Shown here piece by piece: positions 39,314-52,307 of a stretch of DNA of 64,000 nucleotides. The notes under the pieces are model-generated. The model did not search any database, was not told the origin of the DNA, and was given only the letters and a program-made list of their open reading frames with translations. The stretch spans positions 1 to 64,000 of the forward strand of contig OENT01000097.1 in assembly GCA_900239685.1 (NCBI GenBank), written 5' to 3'. The DNA comes from Rotaria macrura. Lineage: Eukaryota > Rotifera > Eurotatoria > Philodinida > Philodinidae. The stretch's first letter is position 1. Every line of letters begins with the position of its first letter. The position numbers were made by a program, and so were the translations under genes.

Positions 39314-42300
39314 CTTAAACAAACAGAGACAGATAGATAAGAGTATGATCGCATAATGTGTGTCAAGAAAAAAACAGAAATAAAAAAAGAGGCATTCACG
39401 CATGACTTAACATTGTTATATATTTAGTCATTGCTTGATGCTTTAGCTTTATTCCTATACAGAGAAAAAGTCAAGGAAGATCAAATTAACTGAATTGATG
39501 TTAATCGTGAATAAAAGTGTCATAGTTTAATTTTTATACCATTGAGAGCAATAACAATGCTGAACAAACCGTTATAAGTTTTTCAATCCATAGTAGTAGA
39601 AATTATTTCACAATTAAAATTCATCGCGATAAATCTCTATGTTGATGAATCCTGCTTGAATTGACAAGAGTATGATGATGGTGTCGAATGAAATGTGTAG
39701 ACATGCATAAATGAAATTCTTCATCAGCAATACGGCTTGTCCAAGCGTAAAACTGTGACATTTTGGTAATCTTTTTTTGAAATATCTCTAGAACATTGGT
39801 AGCTAGAGAGTTCATTCGAATTCTATTCGACGAATTCTATTCGACGAATTCTATGTATACAATAAGTGTGATATTTTTTGGTGGAACTCTATAGTTGACA
39901 AAATTGGTTTCTAGTCACGTAGCACTGTGACATAAAAGGACCCTGATTTTGCAAAGCTTTGACTCATCTTCCAATTCCCTGCGAACGATGATGTCCAATT
40001 CAAGTAGGCCTGAAATCAAATGTCTTGAACGTGAAACAAGTTTTCCAATGGTAAAAATAACGTTTTACCCTAGCTCTCGTTATTCATATAAAAAATGAAA
40101 AAAGAAAACGTAACGCTGTAAAACTCTTTTCTCTCGATCAGTTTTGGGTCACTTGACGTTCTCAGATCTATTTAATTTTTACAGAAATTAGTCTTTTCTC
40201 TGCACATAACCTCTGTTCGAAAAATGAAATAGCTATGGGGAAGCGGAAGCTCGTTAATAATAGTATGGAATGTTGAAAAATCTCCAACAATGTAAAACTT
40301 GTCTTCAGAAGTTAAAGTTAAAAATTATCGAAAAAATTCTCCCAGAGAAATTAAAAATACGACTGTTTTCAAGAAAGAATATTAAATTCGTAATAAGCAC
40401 AAAAAACGACATCTAATTAGGTGTCGAAATCAGTCCATCTGGAAAAAGCATTTTTCAAAAACTTCACCACCGCAGTAGCTTGTTTCGTGAGCAAGCCGAA
40501 TAGAGAACAAAACATTAACCTTGACTATTGGAATTTCTTTAACTATAGAAAAACAATCGAATTGATGCAGCACTTCATAGAGATCAATGTCATTGTAATT
40601 CGTGATATTAGAAAGCTGACATCGAAATTATTTTTTCTTGACAAACCAAGATAGGCTTCGAAAAATTCTCTTGACTGTGTTGTTGCGATTGAATGAGAAG
40701 TTAAAAACTGATTTCAATTGATGCAAATCGTTTTTTGAAAAATTTCTGCATGGGTCTAAGACAAATATTTAGAGTCCACTGATATTAAAATTTAAGAAAA
40801 AAGAGCTCTTATTTTTTTGCTCAATTAACAAGACTCTTCGCTCATAACAAGATTTGATGAGATCAATGTCCGATATGTTTCAATAGTGACTGATCAATAT
40901 CTACTAGCGTCTATTGAAATCAAGAAATTTTAGAAGTGGAGTAGTTTAGAACGAAAATTAGAAAAGCATTTTTGCTCAAAATTTTCAAAAGTCTTCTCAT
41001 ACTGTGAAAGACAGATGAAAATGCCATCATCGTCAAGTATTAAACTTAATTCTAAGTAAACCACTACAAGAAATCGCAATAAGAATTAAAACACCTTATT
41101 GGATTTAGTTGAAAGGAATTCGTTTTTAGATATTTCATCATAATTTTCTAGTTCACTTTATTTCCAATGGGAAACGTCTGACTTTTGCGTTTGAACAATG
41201 ATGGTGAATTTCAAATGGAAACCATTTTTGTATAGAACAAACTATATTATAAAACGAGATCAGCAATGAATTGTAAAAGGAAGTTTACATGATGGTAATT
41301 CACGAAGCAAGTCTCATCGATGTTTTCGTTGTTCATTCAAAAATTCATGAGATCTTATTTCAAAGTTTCGTTTCACTTGCTAGATTTCAATAGGAAAGAC
41401 AGCGGCTTTGATTCGCATCCTTTTATTGTTTCTTTATAGGTTTTTTGTTTAACTGAAATCTCAGCCTTCGACACTAGCATATTGAAAAACAAAAAGTTCA
41501 TCCGTTGAATTTCAGAACTCTTATTTTCTAACTCATTGCCAATTTCATTTCTTTCGCTTCAACCTGTTACAATGACATTTAGAATAAAAAAGGAAAGACT
41601 TGCTTCCGATGCATTTGGAGGCTTTTATAATTTCTGTATATTCTAATTAATTATATTTTTTTATGACTGCACATAGGTAATTGTATTATTTTTTCATGTC
41701 GGCCTTTGGTATGATTAATGTTGATTTTATCTGCGCATTCGTTCTTTTAAGAGAATGATTTATTAGATTACATTTACGTTGAAGAATAATGAAACAAAAT
41801 TTGAACATAATACAGAATTTTAATAAGAATGTAGCAGCTTAAAAACAAATATCAGTTCAAGGAGCGGACATTTGTATTTATATAAAAATGACTATATCAA
41901 ATATATCCATGATGGTGGTAGTAATAACTTATTTTTATCGATAATGGTGACTCGTAAGCGGTTTCCTAAACGTGCTATTTAAACGATTCATTCTGAGACT
42001 CGCTGAATGGCCATCAATAGATTATCGTTGTAAAACAACTCTATACTAATATAATGCTTATCAAATATGTGAAGACAGACGACACAGAGTATTGCTGAAC
42101 ATTTTAATAAGAACAACAATAGTTAAGAAATTGAATTTTTCTCATTCATTAGTATGTCATGCTATAGTTTTTATTATTTGGTAGAAACAATTATATACGT
42201 GCTTGAAATCTTCTAGTTAGTCGATTCGAAAAAGACAATACGGACATCATCAACAATTCATAATGCCTAAGTGCTTTACACACGGAGTGTTCATTGTATT

Positions 42301-42701
42301 CCAATATTTTCTTAGCAATGCATATTGATAATCAAAAGAATCTAATGTAACGAACACATGTTTGATTGATATGCATTCTATGTCTCCTTCATTTAATGCA
42401 ACCACTCTATCATGTTCAAGATGATTACGATGCTATGTTGCTAATTTCATTATTAATTATATTCGAAATACTTAGTTTTAATTAACGTTTGAAGTAAATA
42501 TGTTCATAATTGTATACTGCAGTCTTCATAATTTAAGAGGATACTCTTATTTATTTAATAATGCGTACCACCGATTTGCGAAAAGATTATAAAAAATCGA
42601 TTTGACCAAATAACAGGAGAACGAATAGTAATGGATTGATAAATACTTTGATAGAATGAAAAATTATAAACATACAGTGATTATTTCCTTTTAATTTTTA
42701 G
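39314..42701. other. Intergenic or unresolved 5' region
   Basis: A 64-codon minus-strand frame at 39621-39815 (NVLEIFQKKITKMSQFYAW) has coding-like composition and may be an upstream exon of the scramblase-like gene, but I could not match splice phases. A 14-bp tandem repeat lies at 39817-39854. A plus-strand frame at 40421-40654 has no recognisable motif. The rest is A+T-rich without visible features. Confidence 0.4.
39817..39854 (+). repeat. 14-bp tandem repeat, about 2.7 copies
   Basis: The unit CGAATTCTATTCGA repeats perfectly at 39817-39830 and 39831-39844 and continues for 10 more bases. Each unit carries a GAATTC palindrome. It is too short and local to assign a function. Confidence 0.85.
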
Positions 42702-43507
42702 TGAGTGCTCCATCATATTTAGTTCTTGAAAGATTAGAAAATTCGAATAAATCTAGTCTTCTAGGTATTCTCAATGAAATTTTAAAGTGTTCTATGGTAT
42801 GATTTTAGTGATCATTCTATAACAAATATATATAGCCAATTATTTCTCAAATGATTTTCATAAAAATTGACATCAGCATTTAATGAAATCAACAATAACA
42901 ACTTAGATACTTTAGTGATTGTTTTCATTTTTATTTGAAAAATATTCAACATCGTTGATATTTCATATTGCTTTACATCGGTTTCATGGCAAAGCATAGA
43001 AGTATCACGTCTTCTGAATAAAAATATTTTCGTTCTATGTCGTTTTGTGCATTAGGAATGAGAACTGCTATCAGATTCATTGTCTACTTGATTATATAAG
43101 TTATCGATAAAAGCAAACACTGTATACAATCTCTATGAATGGTTGTGTCACCATAAGTTACAAGGAAACGGTTTGATGGTATGTAAACAGCTTGCGAATT
43201 TTTATTTGAAATATGAACAACGCCTATGTAGAGTTTCGTAAAACAAGAAGGAAATTTTCAGGATTATTTACGAATGCGCTCACTTTATAATTACAAACTT
43301 CAATTTCAAAATTTCTATTGTTCGTGTCAGATAGTTTGTTCAACAATAGGTTCGTTCAGTCAAACTTTAATTTCAAAAGATACTCCTGATAAATATCTAG
43401 CTAATTCGCTTGATTCGATTCATCATGTTTACCAAAATTCATATTTGACTCAGTTAATGAATGATCGAGTTTTAACAATTGACATCAATTTTAATCGCAG
43501 AAAATAA
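42702..43507 (+). CDS. Orphan 3' exons of an unrecognised gene
   Basis: Two exons, 42702-42796 and 43262-43507, have good acceptor and donor sites and agree in phase. They encode about 113 residues, from APSYLVLERLENSNKSSL through CSMDYLRMRSLYNYKLQF to IDINFNRRK and a stop. The composition is coding-like (Leu-rich, helical, several Cys). I do not recognise the family and could not find 5' exons; the first exon needs one nucleotide from an upstream exon. It could be the end of a gene starting in 40-42.7 kb, or a remnant. The stop is 227 nt before the next gene's ATG on the same strand. Confidence 0.42.
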
Positions 43508-43734
43508 CATTACTCGTTCTTCATTACTGTAAATAGAATGCGTCGTATATTAATTGCATGTGTCATACAACATCAAGTATATGTTTACATACTTAGTTTT
43601 TTATTTCACTTGCTGCTGTAATATATAGGAGAATCATTCATGTAGAACGATAACTCATCTTAATTCGGAATTAATTGCATATTTTCTTATTCTATAATTT
43701 TAAAACAGTAACGAACACTTCATATGGAAGCCTT

Positions 43735-44619
43735 ATGATTTCAAGCATAAAATATTATTCGATGAAGGCATTTCTTTTCGTAGCGGTCATATTTTATATC
43801 ATGCCTTCAATAGAATCGAAGAGTTTATTTGACAGTAAACAAAAAAAGATTTAAATTCGTTGTTTTTCGTTACTTATTAAATCAATCTTTCTTCTAGTTC
43901 AACATACTGAAACCATTCTGTGTAATCAATTTCCTCTTACATCCACCGTTGAAGATTCCAGTTTACTATGTGCTCGTTTACGCACAGATGCAAGTATTCC
44001 ATTATTAGACTGCTATCTTTATAATTCTTCACAAATTCTTCTTTTCATAATTATCGATCAATCGGCATCACCGAATCTAGCACCTGTTAATCTTATTATA
44101 AATTTTACTCAATCCTTAGATATTCCATCATTAATAAATAATATCCGTTTTAGCCTTCTCGTTACTCAATCTAATTTTACCATCAATGATCAAACAGCGA
44201 CGTTCTATTCATCATACAGTATACCTATATTGCAATGGCAAAATTCAAATTCGAATGTTTATGAGCTTATTGATTTACTCTATCTCGATAGTCATGAATA
44301 TAAAGATGACTTAAGTATTTGTTCGTGGACAATCGATAGATGGAATCGTCTATTGAATGGTAATGCTTCGTGCAAGTCATCGTATTTTTACATTCTTAAA
44401 ACATCAAGTATTAATTTACTATTCACACTAACAGATACAGTGAATATACCAACACCTCCACCATACTTAAACATACTTCATTGCATTCCTTATCAATTAG
44501 AAATAATGGAATCGATCATTATTGCATGTTTTGGTTTTCTTTTTCTAGCGAGCGTTTTCATATATATAATTGTACATTGTCTTAGGTATCGGCGTAATCT
44601 GTTAGAAAATTTTCTATGA
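43735..44619 (+). CDS. Small type I membrane protein, family unknown
   Basis: Two exons, 43735-43834 and 43898-44619, with a 63-nt intron and matching phase, encode 273 residues. The N terminus is a clear signal peptide (KAFLFVAVIFYIMPSIES). The ectodomain of about 200 residues has several N-glycosylation sequons (NSS, NFT twice, NAS) and six to seven cysteines. One transmembrane helix follows (IIIACFGFLFLASVFIYIIV), then a short basic tail, HCLRYRRNLLENFL. A second in-frame Met at 43762 would shorten but not destroy the signal peptide. I do not recognise the ectodomain; a receptor or adhesion role is only suggested by topology. AATAAA lies about 50 nt after the stop. Confidence 0.72.
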
Positions 44620-44929
44620 AACACACCAAATTCATAGTCAAGAAAATATTTTATTTGCATAGTTCATTCAATAAAATGATTGAAGATTTTCTAATTGAAG
44701 CACTAATACGCTTGTCAAGAGTATTGACTCTTGATATGCATCAAGTGAAAATTAATTTGAACGCAAGATATTGATAGTAAGATGTTCGAAGAAGACCGAT
44801 ATCAGTAAACTGTATCGATGAAATTGTAACTTGCACAATTTTCGATAGAGAAAACTGAGTTGTCTGTTTCGGCAAGACTGAAATTCATATTTAAAAAATT
44901 CACTGAAAAAAAGATATATTTATATAATT

Positions 44930-44978
44930 GTGGATGATGGACATTTACGCGACGACATCAACAAATCACACCCACACC
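44930..44978 (+). repeat. Direct repeat, left copy (about 49 bp)
   Basis: It begins GTGGATGATGGACATTTACG and ends CAAATCACACCCACACC. The copy at 47327-47376 matches about 80% by eye in the same orientation. The two bracket a 2.3-kb block holding an inverted repeat. Confidence 0.7.
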
Positions 44979-45540
44979 GGTGGCAGAACCAGGATTTTAA
45001 GCTAGAAAGACTCATCTGCACACAAAATTATTTTTGAACTAGCTTTGGAAGTAGTGTAAACCCCCGCCTCCTCAATAGATGGCTGCCCCATATTAATAGG
45101 AAACCCTCTATATACTACCATGTTTGAACAAAAGTTTATAGGCCCTATTAGAACACCATGTACTAATTAATTGATTAATTATAAAAATACTGAAGTTTTC
45201 GAAAATATGAATTAATAATTAGTCAAAGAGAGCCCTTTTTTACTGTTTTCTTGAGAAGTCACTTTGCAATGTATTACGCGTGATATTTCGATATACAAAA
45301 TGTTAGTCGCTTTTTGAGAGATAACTGAAAAACATTAGTTGCAGCCATATTAATTGATTATTAAATATTATTTCTTCCTGAAGATTTTAATTAAAACTTG
45401 ATCAAAACGTTGATCCCAATAGAAAGCCATCCAAAAATTAATGATGTGTGGAGACGCATTATAAGGACGTGCCCTTTTATTCTGGGAGGGCGGGGGGGGG
45501 ACGAAGCGAGAGATATAAATTTTTCAACTGTCACTGCGAA

Positions 45541-46383
45541 TTTTTTTCAATATCTTTTCTACTATTCTTTAGTTTGAACTGAGCCTTTTCTAGAAGGATT
45601 TGGCATTGAATTCTCTACAAAACCATGTGTGACAGATTTTTGTGAACTCAAAATGACTAAGTTCTAAAACAAAGAAAAAATGTCCAAAAATTTTTAACTT
45701 TCAAGCACAAAATCCGTTTTTTTCAAATTTATTTTTCATGTTGGGAGCTATGAAAAAACTAAGCCAACCATGTTAAAAAGATCAGATTCTGGACAAGATT
45801 CTGGCTTGGAAATTTTTTAGATCAAAAGACGAGTAAAAAATTCAGGATCGATTTTTCGCTTTTTTGTAAAAACTCAATTTTCATTTCATTTATTTTTGCT
45901 TGCACAAAAACGTATATCGTTCAGTAAAGAAGGCGTTATTTTTTGACTATTTTTTTTCTTTGCAAATTAAGACACTCGACTGGTTTGTGTCAGGGAAAGT
46001 TTTGTTTGTGGTAGGTTTTCCTGAAAACCGAAGTTGAAGTTTTTTGGACGAATTTTAGGAAAATAGGGATTTAATAAGTGAAGAACAGTTTCAACTAAAA
46101 TGTTTCTCAAAGCTATCGAAAAGAGTGTATTCGAAATTGCCGGAAAATTTTTCTTCCATGATTTAAGCCTCCGTATAAATGGTCGAAAAATACTCCAAAT
46201 ATTAATGCATTTTGAACTTGAAAGTTGAAGATTTTTGGACATTTTTTCTTTGTTTTAGAACTTCGTCATTTTGAAGTTCACAAAAATCTGTCACGGGTGG
46301 TTTTGTAGAGAATTCAATACCATATCTTTCCAGTAAAGATTCAGTTGAAACGAATGAAAAGTAGAAAAGATATTGAAAAAAAT
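45541..46383. repeat. Inverted repeat pair, arms about 175 bp
   Basis: The left arm is 45541-45715. The right arm is 46207-46383, reverse complemented, about 85% alike by eye. Shared blocks include CAATATCTTTTCTAC, ATTGAATTCTCTACAAAACC, GTGACAGATTTTTGTGAACT and AAAATGTCCAAAAAT. The spacer is about 490 bp. The right arm on the minus strand keeps an open frame (GIEFSTKPPVTDFCEL) while the left arm's matching frame is broken, so the arms may be copies of a decayed coding segment. It could be a fold-back element or an inverted duplication. Confidence 0.75.
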
Positions 46384-47326
46384 ATGAGACCACCATTCTT
46401 CATGAGTCACCCGTGAAATGTCTTTTCAGATGTAGGTTTTTGCGCTAATTACGAATTTCACATTTGTTTTTAAAATGTTAAGGTTTATGCCTTCAAACAC
46501 TTTGTGTTCAAATTTTTGAAAAACGTATTCTGAATTTCTGAACCAAGAAACCTTTTCAAAAATGCTGAGTGATATACTACACGATGCAGAATTTGATTCT
46601 CTAAAATACGTCCTATTAACGTTTTGTTCCAATCTTTCACCACAACTTCTAAGTTCTTGAACAGTTTCCAACTTACTGTGTAGTTAGTGACTGCCAGTTT
46701 CAATGTAGCAATTCTATTCTTCGATAGAACGATATACGTACAGCGATGACCAACATGTATAAAAATTAAATATTTCTGAACACATTACATGTTTCAAACG
46801 TCAACAAAAATAGTGTTACAGCGTAAAGTTAGTTTTATATATTTTTCATCTGAGCAAAACTAGTTAAGGGAAAATCTTTTTTAATTTTTGAGAACCCATT
46901 CGATCCTCTATAAACTGGCTCTATTGCCATTCAATTTGAAGTAATATCCGAAAAGTTAATAAACCTCACTCAAGAAAAAAGATCTTTCTATGTATAAAAG
47001 CGTTACGCTACCAAGAACGCTTTCTCAATGATCGAGAGTTCTATCAGAAACATTCATTTTTATATAATGAATAGCGCAAGATAAGCTGTGTCGAATGGTG
47101 TTCCAACTAGCATTCTAACTCTCTCAGTTTCTGAAATAATTAAACAAATTATCGAAAACGTAAAAGCGTTATACGTTTGGACAAGACGACTTGTACTTCA
47201 TCAAAATAATGACAATGGGAAAAATACACTTTTCAAAAATCTCCCTAGGGGGCTGAGCCAACAGTAGCCAACCCATGGTTCCAATGCTTCTCACACTCAC
47301 CCACACGCCCGCGTCGTAAGTTCAGT

Positions 47327-47376
47327 GTGGATGCTGGGCACTTATGCGAGGACAACAGTAAATCACACCCACATCC
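47327..47376 (+). repeat. Direct repeat, right copy (about 50 bp)
   Basis: The partner of 44930-44978: it begins GTGGATGCTGGGCACTTATG and ends AAATCACACCCACATCC. The region after it (to about 48200) contains fragmentary coding-like stretches on both strands without a recognisable domain. Confidence 0.7.
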
Positions 47377-48225
47377 ATGAATGTCACTTCCATAACATGC
47401 TTCGAAGCTCAAATCTAGCATCCTCGAAATCCTAGTTACTCCATTACCAGAACACTTTTATTCGAGCCGCTTCTACAGCAGTTAGTTATATCAATCCAAC
47501 CTTGGATCCCCTTCGAGATTTTGATGGCTCACATCTATGTTACGAAAATGATATTTGTTCGATCAGTCATACCCGAAATGCCCTGGATTCATGACTATCT
47601 ATTATATGGACTTTCGTAGAAAACTGAGACTTTGGTCCGATGAACATTCCGAGCACAGCAAATTATTCTTCATGTCTTGTGATCCTGTTGTAACTCTCAA
47701 ACATCTACACCTACACAGAAAAAACTGCGATGGTATCAGTATCAATAGTCGAGATCATACAAATCATACTATGACGTCTTTTGATTATCCAATAGCATTG
47801 GGATAGTATCAAATTGGAGAATTTTCATGCGCGATGAATTTCCCTTCATACCTTGTGACGATTTTGAAGCTCTTGAAAAGCTCTATAGTCCCTGAATGTA
47901 CTTTCTTCGTGCACAGCACTTTTGTCGCGATACTGTGAGTGGCCTTGGGAAATGGGTAATGCTTATGAAGCGGGTACAGAACTCCAGGCAATCCTTGAAA
48001 GGATGGTCTGAACGTTTCAGAATGCTTTATTTTTGTAGAGAGGAATATGAAATTGAATTTCCGAACATGTCTTGAAGTGCTTTTTATTCGAGGCAATGTA
48101 GTGTACAAATCGTCCTCCGTTCTTTCTAATACTATATTTTTCTTATACTGATATTTTTCTGACAAAGAAGCACTTTTATGTATATAAGACAAACAGGTTA
48201 CAACGGAAGTCACTTTATATGATGA
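47377..48225. other. Coding-like fragments, no supported gene
   Basis: There is an 83-codon plus-strand frame ending at 47806 and a 134-codon minus-strand frame at 47809-48213. The minus frame sits just downstream of the CMBL-like stop, so it would be a separate or 3' UTR frame. Neither shows a known motif, and short stretches of the two regions resemble each other. They may be remnants of repeats or genes. Confidence 0.35.
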
Positions 48226-49209
48226 TTAAAGATGAGTTTTAGCCCATTCTGCAATTAGATCATTGGCTTGTTTATACGCGGCCATAGTGATGGGATTGTC
48301 TGGATTAGGTCGAGACGCAAAACCATGAACTGTGCCTTTAGTTATCAAAAATTTGCTGGGTAGCTCTGACTTGCAAGAGAGAATCTTTTCCGCCTCTGCT
48401 CGAAGAGAATCTGAAAACTGATTGTCTTCTTGTGCACAAGCGAAGGCGGCAGGCACTTCAAGTTGCTCATAATGAGTTTTATTGGTCAGTGAGACGTGGC
48501 AACCGACAATGGCGTCGACAAGGTGAAGTTGACCGCCAGCCAACAATGCATAAAGACCACCAAAACAATAGCCAACTGCTTGTATTCTCTTTACACCTTT
48601 CTCCGAACGAAGAGTCTGTTGCAAATGTTATTTAGATAGAAGAAAAAAATGACACACGTAGTTACATACTTGAAAGAATTTCTGCACCAGAGGAAGAGTG
48701 ACAGATTTACGGTGACGAAACAACCAGGGCGCTAACGATGTGACGATATTTCCTGCATAGCTAAGCTACATTAGAGAAAGAAATGGTTTTCTAGATCAAT
48801 ACAATCAAGTTCAACAAACCCTTGTACCAATAGACATCTTTTCTCCAGGTCCTTCCGGCATGTTCTTCATAAGCGAAGAGTGAATTGCATCGCCTCTGAA
48901 TAGATCTGGTATATAAACATCGAAACTACTTTTTTCTGACACTTCGTCGGCAATAATACGTGCATTCTTCGTCAATCCTTATTAAATGTTAACGTGTGAT
49001 GATCGTTGAAGAGTAAATAAGAAGAACCTACCGAATATATCGGTTAACAGAACAATCGCCTTGCCTTTCGACGTTTGATCTTTTCCTGAAATATAATAGG
49101 TGTCGATGTCGGCGATCTTAATTATTTGTCCGCTTGGAATACCAGGCAATGGACGGTATTCAGTGAGGCAACAGGCATCTAACTTTTCATCTGTCGTTAC
49201 ACTAGCCAT
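48226..49209 (-). CDS. CMBL: Dienelactone hydrolase family protein (CMBL-like)
   Basis: An alpha/beta hydrolase related to carboxymethylenebutenolidase, a cytosolic esterase/lactonase. Four exons on the minus strand keep phase: 49209-49032, 48977-48820, 48765-48670, 48615-48226, encoding 273 residues; human CMBL has 245. Visible signatures: LLTDIFG near residue 57 (oxyanion and helix region), then VYIPDLFRGD. The nucleophile elbow GYCFGG has the family's Cys nucleophile. The acid lies in ACAQEDNQF, and the catalytic His in GTVHGFASRP. All three triad residues are present, so it is probably active. Start MASVTTDEK is the only in-frame Met near the family's usual N terminus. Confidence 0.88.
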
Positions 49210-52200
49210 TCGAATTTTTTCTCTTCAAAAATCTTTATCTCTGTTGACTTCGCTTGCGTTTTGCAGATCACGTGCAATACCTAGAGAAAAAAATCTTGCT
49301 TTTGTATTACAGACGAGAATAACTTTATAGTCTCTTCGTCATGACGTTGCAAGAAATAGAATAAAATTGTTAAGATAAGAATGGTATAGGCGTGTGTAAA
49401 GTACGACAGCATACATAAAGTGCGCGTGTATTCTCTTTGATTCAAGTGTTTTTAGCTTCCTTTTTGTACAAAAGATTTGATTCGTTGTTAGTAATTAGAC
49501 ATGAACCATAGTTCAGTTTGCATTCCATGATTGGTCTCAACTGTGTGTAATGTTAAGAGAACTCTCAATCTCTCGATTAATTTGGTTTTCATGAAACTAT
49601 TCTACACTGTCAAAGTTCCTAATAAGAACAGAAAATGAGATTTTAAAAATGTAATAACACAGATATTATATATCCTAAAAACCTGTACATTGAAACTCAA
49701 TGGTATCGAGTAATGAGCAACATTTTTTGTTCAAGAACTGCAGCGAATTATTTAATTTTCAGAATAAAAAAAGCTGATTGACTAAAAATATATCAACTGC
49801 TGTGTATTTTGCATTGACTGTTCTCACTAGGAATAGTCCTGCTAATGAGCACCAATTGAATTAATTGGAAATTACCACTAATTACTCGATTAGTTTTCGA
49901 GATAATCGGCTGATTTTTGCACTATTCGATACAGTAGACATTTCCCCACTCAAAAATGCAAAAACGTTTTCTATTTTTATAAAAGATCCTTGAGTTAAAA
50001 AAGAAATTATTGGGACCGCCAAAAAGTTTGTTCTTATTAGGAACTTTGACTGTCAGCAACAAACAACAAGAGAAATTTGTTTCTTCAGAAATAAAACTTT
50101 TCATTAAAGAATCATTTTTATCACACTACCGACAGCACACGCGGTAATGAAAATTTTAATAAAATGAAATTTCTTTTTTATACAATAAATTAAGTAGGAT
50201 ATCGTCAGCTAGGATGCAAACATTTTCTGAATGGGTTCACCATTAAGCATTCGTCATAGTTGAGATCAACTGCTCTTCCAGCAGAACTCGATTGAAGTTA
50301 GTTCCAAATAAAATTTCGTTCAATTGGTAAGCATATAAGAAGTTCGAAAACAGTTTTTTAAATAGAGCAACCTTTCAAGATCTAGAAGAGAACAATTGGT
50401 TCTTTAACCCATATATTCTTGTGGTTGTACGGAAATATCATTCTAAACTACTTTCCCACAAAAGGAAACCATTTTCTCTAGAAACACCGAGAGGATGATA
50501 AATGCATGAAATGGTAGTACACTCAAAAAGACAGCCATTCGTAAGAAAATAAAAAACATTATTTTCAGACTTTTCTTATGCCGGATGGGTTTAGAAGACG
50601 GCTTCGGAAACTTATCCAGCATAAAAAACACGGAAAATTCTGTTAAAGTGTTCTGGGAAAAGACCCTTTTTTACGAGCGTACGCGAGAAGATGTACAGTG
50701 ACGTTCAACATTAATTATCCGGCTATCCGAGAAAAAATGTTTCTTTGATTTATATTTCAGACACAAAAATAGCTAGGCACCTACGACTTTTATCATCTTG
50801 CAGTGCATCGTCTCTAGTATGTTTGTGGCTTGTCTTAGATCAAAAATCACATTGTTTAGTTTTTATTAAAGCAAATAACATATAACAAATTTTTCGCGTA
50901 TCAAAATTATCAACTAATTTACACACAACCATCTTGAATAATGCATGAGATCGTGTAAGCAACTGTTGTTTAATCTTTGAGTATGTGAATCGGTTTGGGT
51001 ATGGGTGTGACTCTGACTGTCTTAGCGTGTCCAGTGTGTGATCTGACAGTGGATGTTCCAGGTCACATGAAGAGAAATATTACACAACCACACCAACACC
51101 TATACTGACCCGCACCCAACCAAATTCTCAAACACATTGAAAACTAACACCGACATCCACACGCGCTCGCGCCCACACAATAACAAAAAAGCAGTCACAG
51201 CGGCAGCCATACACTCACTCCACTCTCGATAGAAGACAAGAACGAAAAATATGACTGATTGTCGCTTGTTTCTATGAACGGCATCTTTTATTCAAATACG
51301 TCACAAAAAAATCCACGGAACATATCATGGACACATGTTTCGTTCGTCCCATCTCATTCAGAGCTCTGCTCTATGTATGTATACGTATATATATATATGC
51401 ATTTAGTTTCTGATACTTGTGTTTTAACTCTAATCATTCGAATAAGTACTACAGGATCAAAGCCAACTGATGGTTGTGTTCTTCAGGGACATGAAATTCC
51501 AATCTTGACTTCCGAGACTAATGACCGCCATCTGAAGATTCTCATTTCTGAGATGAAATATTAACATTATTGTTGTTCCACACGCCCACTCACACTCTAA
51601 GGTTCTAAACTTACCTGATGACACTTTCTAAGCAACAATCAAAACCCGTCTTAAGCAGCCTATTTTTTAAAGAAAAGTTCAATTATAAACACTTCCACCC
51701 CCCTCCCCCCACGCACAATTATGGAAGCTTCTTCATACCCACGTATCCTGATCATATTTGCATTGAATTGAAGTGAATGATTGAGATCAGTTCTAGCTAG
51801 TTGTCGAAGAGAAAGCAATGAGAAACCGTTTACATAAATCCATCGATCAAACTGAAAAGTGAATAAAACCAACGAGAACAAGGGACAATAAACGGAGAAT
51901 TGGACAAAGAAAAAGTTTCTCATTATTCGATGGAGAAGATCATCAACGAATCCCTTGGGATCGCACTCATTGTTCTCGTTGTGATTGAGTGATCAGTGTT
52001 AGTGTCAATCCCTCAATTCTTTACTATCAAACTGTTCCTTTCTCAAGTGTACTGTATAAATACATCAAGTAATTGTATTGAATCTTACTATTGATATAGT
52101 TTCAATCGATTTCTCTCATACTATTAAATCTATTAATGGATACTCATAAAGTGTCAATCATATGGGTGGTGTTCGCGAACAATTTCTTCGAAGAGATATT

Positions 52201-52307
52201 TAATTCGAATGTAAATGATTGATTGAAATTAGAGCGTGCTTTTTGTCTTTTTCGATAATCACAGTTAATCAAAAGTCATATTCAAACAAAAGAAGAGAAC
52301 CAAATAT
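49210..52307. other. Intergenic DNA between CMBL-like and RNF213-like genes
   Basis: About 3.1 kb without a supported gene. A C/A-rich patch around 51090-51190 (many CACAC and CACCC motifs) and a pyrimidine run near 51695-51715 stand out from the A+T background. Short open frames (60-101 codons) show no motif. The CMBL-like promoter should lie just above 49209. Confidence 0.5.

Noticed and set aside
50980..51190. Possible inverted repeat between a GGGTGTG-rich and a CACCC-rich stretch
   Set aside because: The match is limited to simple GT/CA-type motifs and does not extend into unique sequence.
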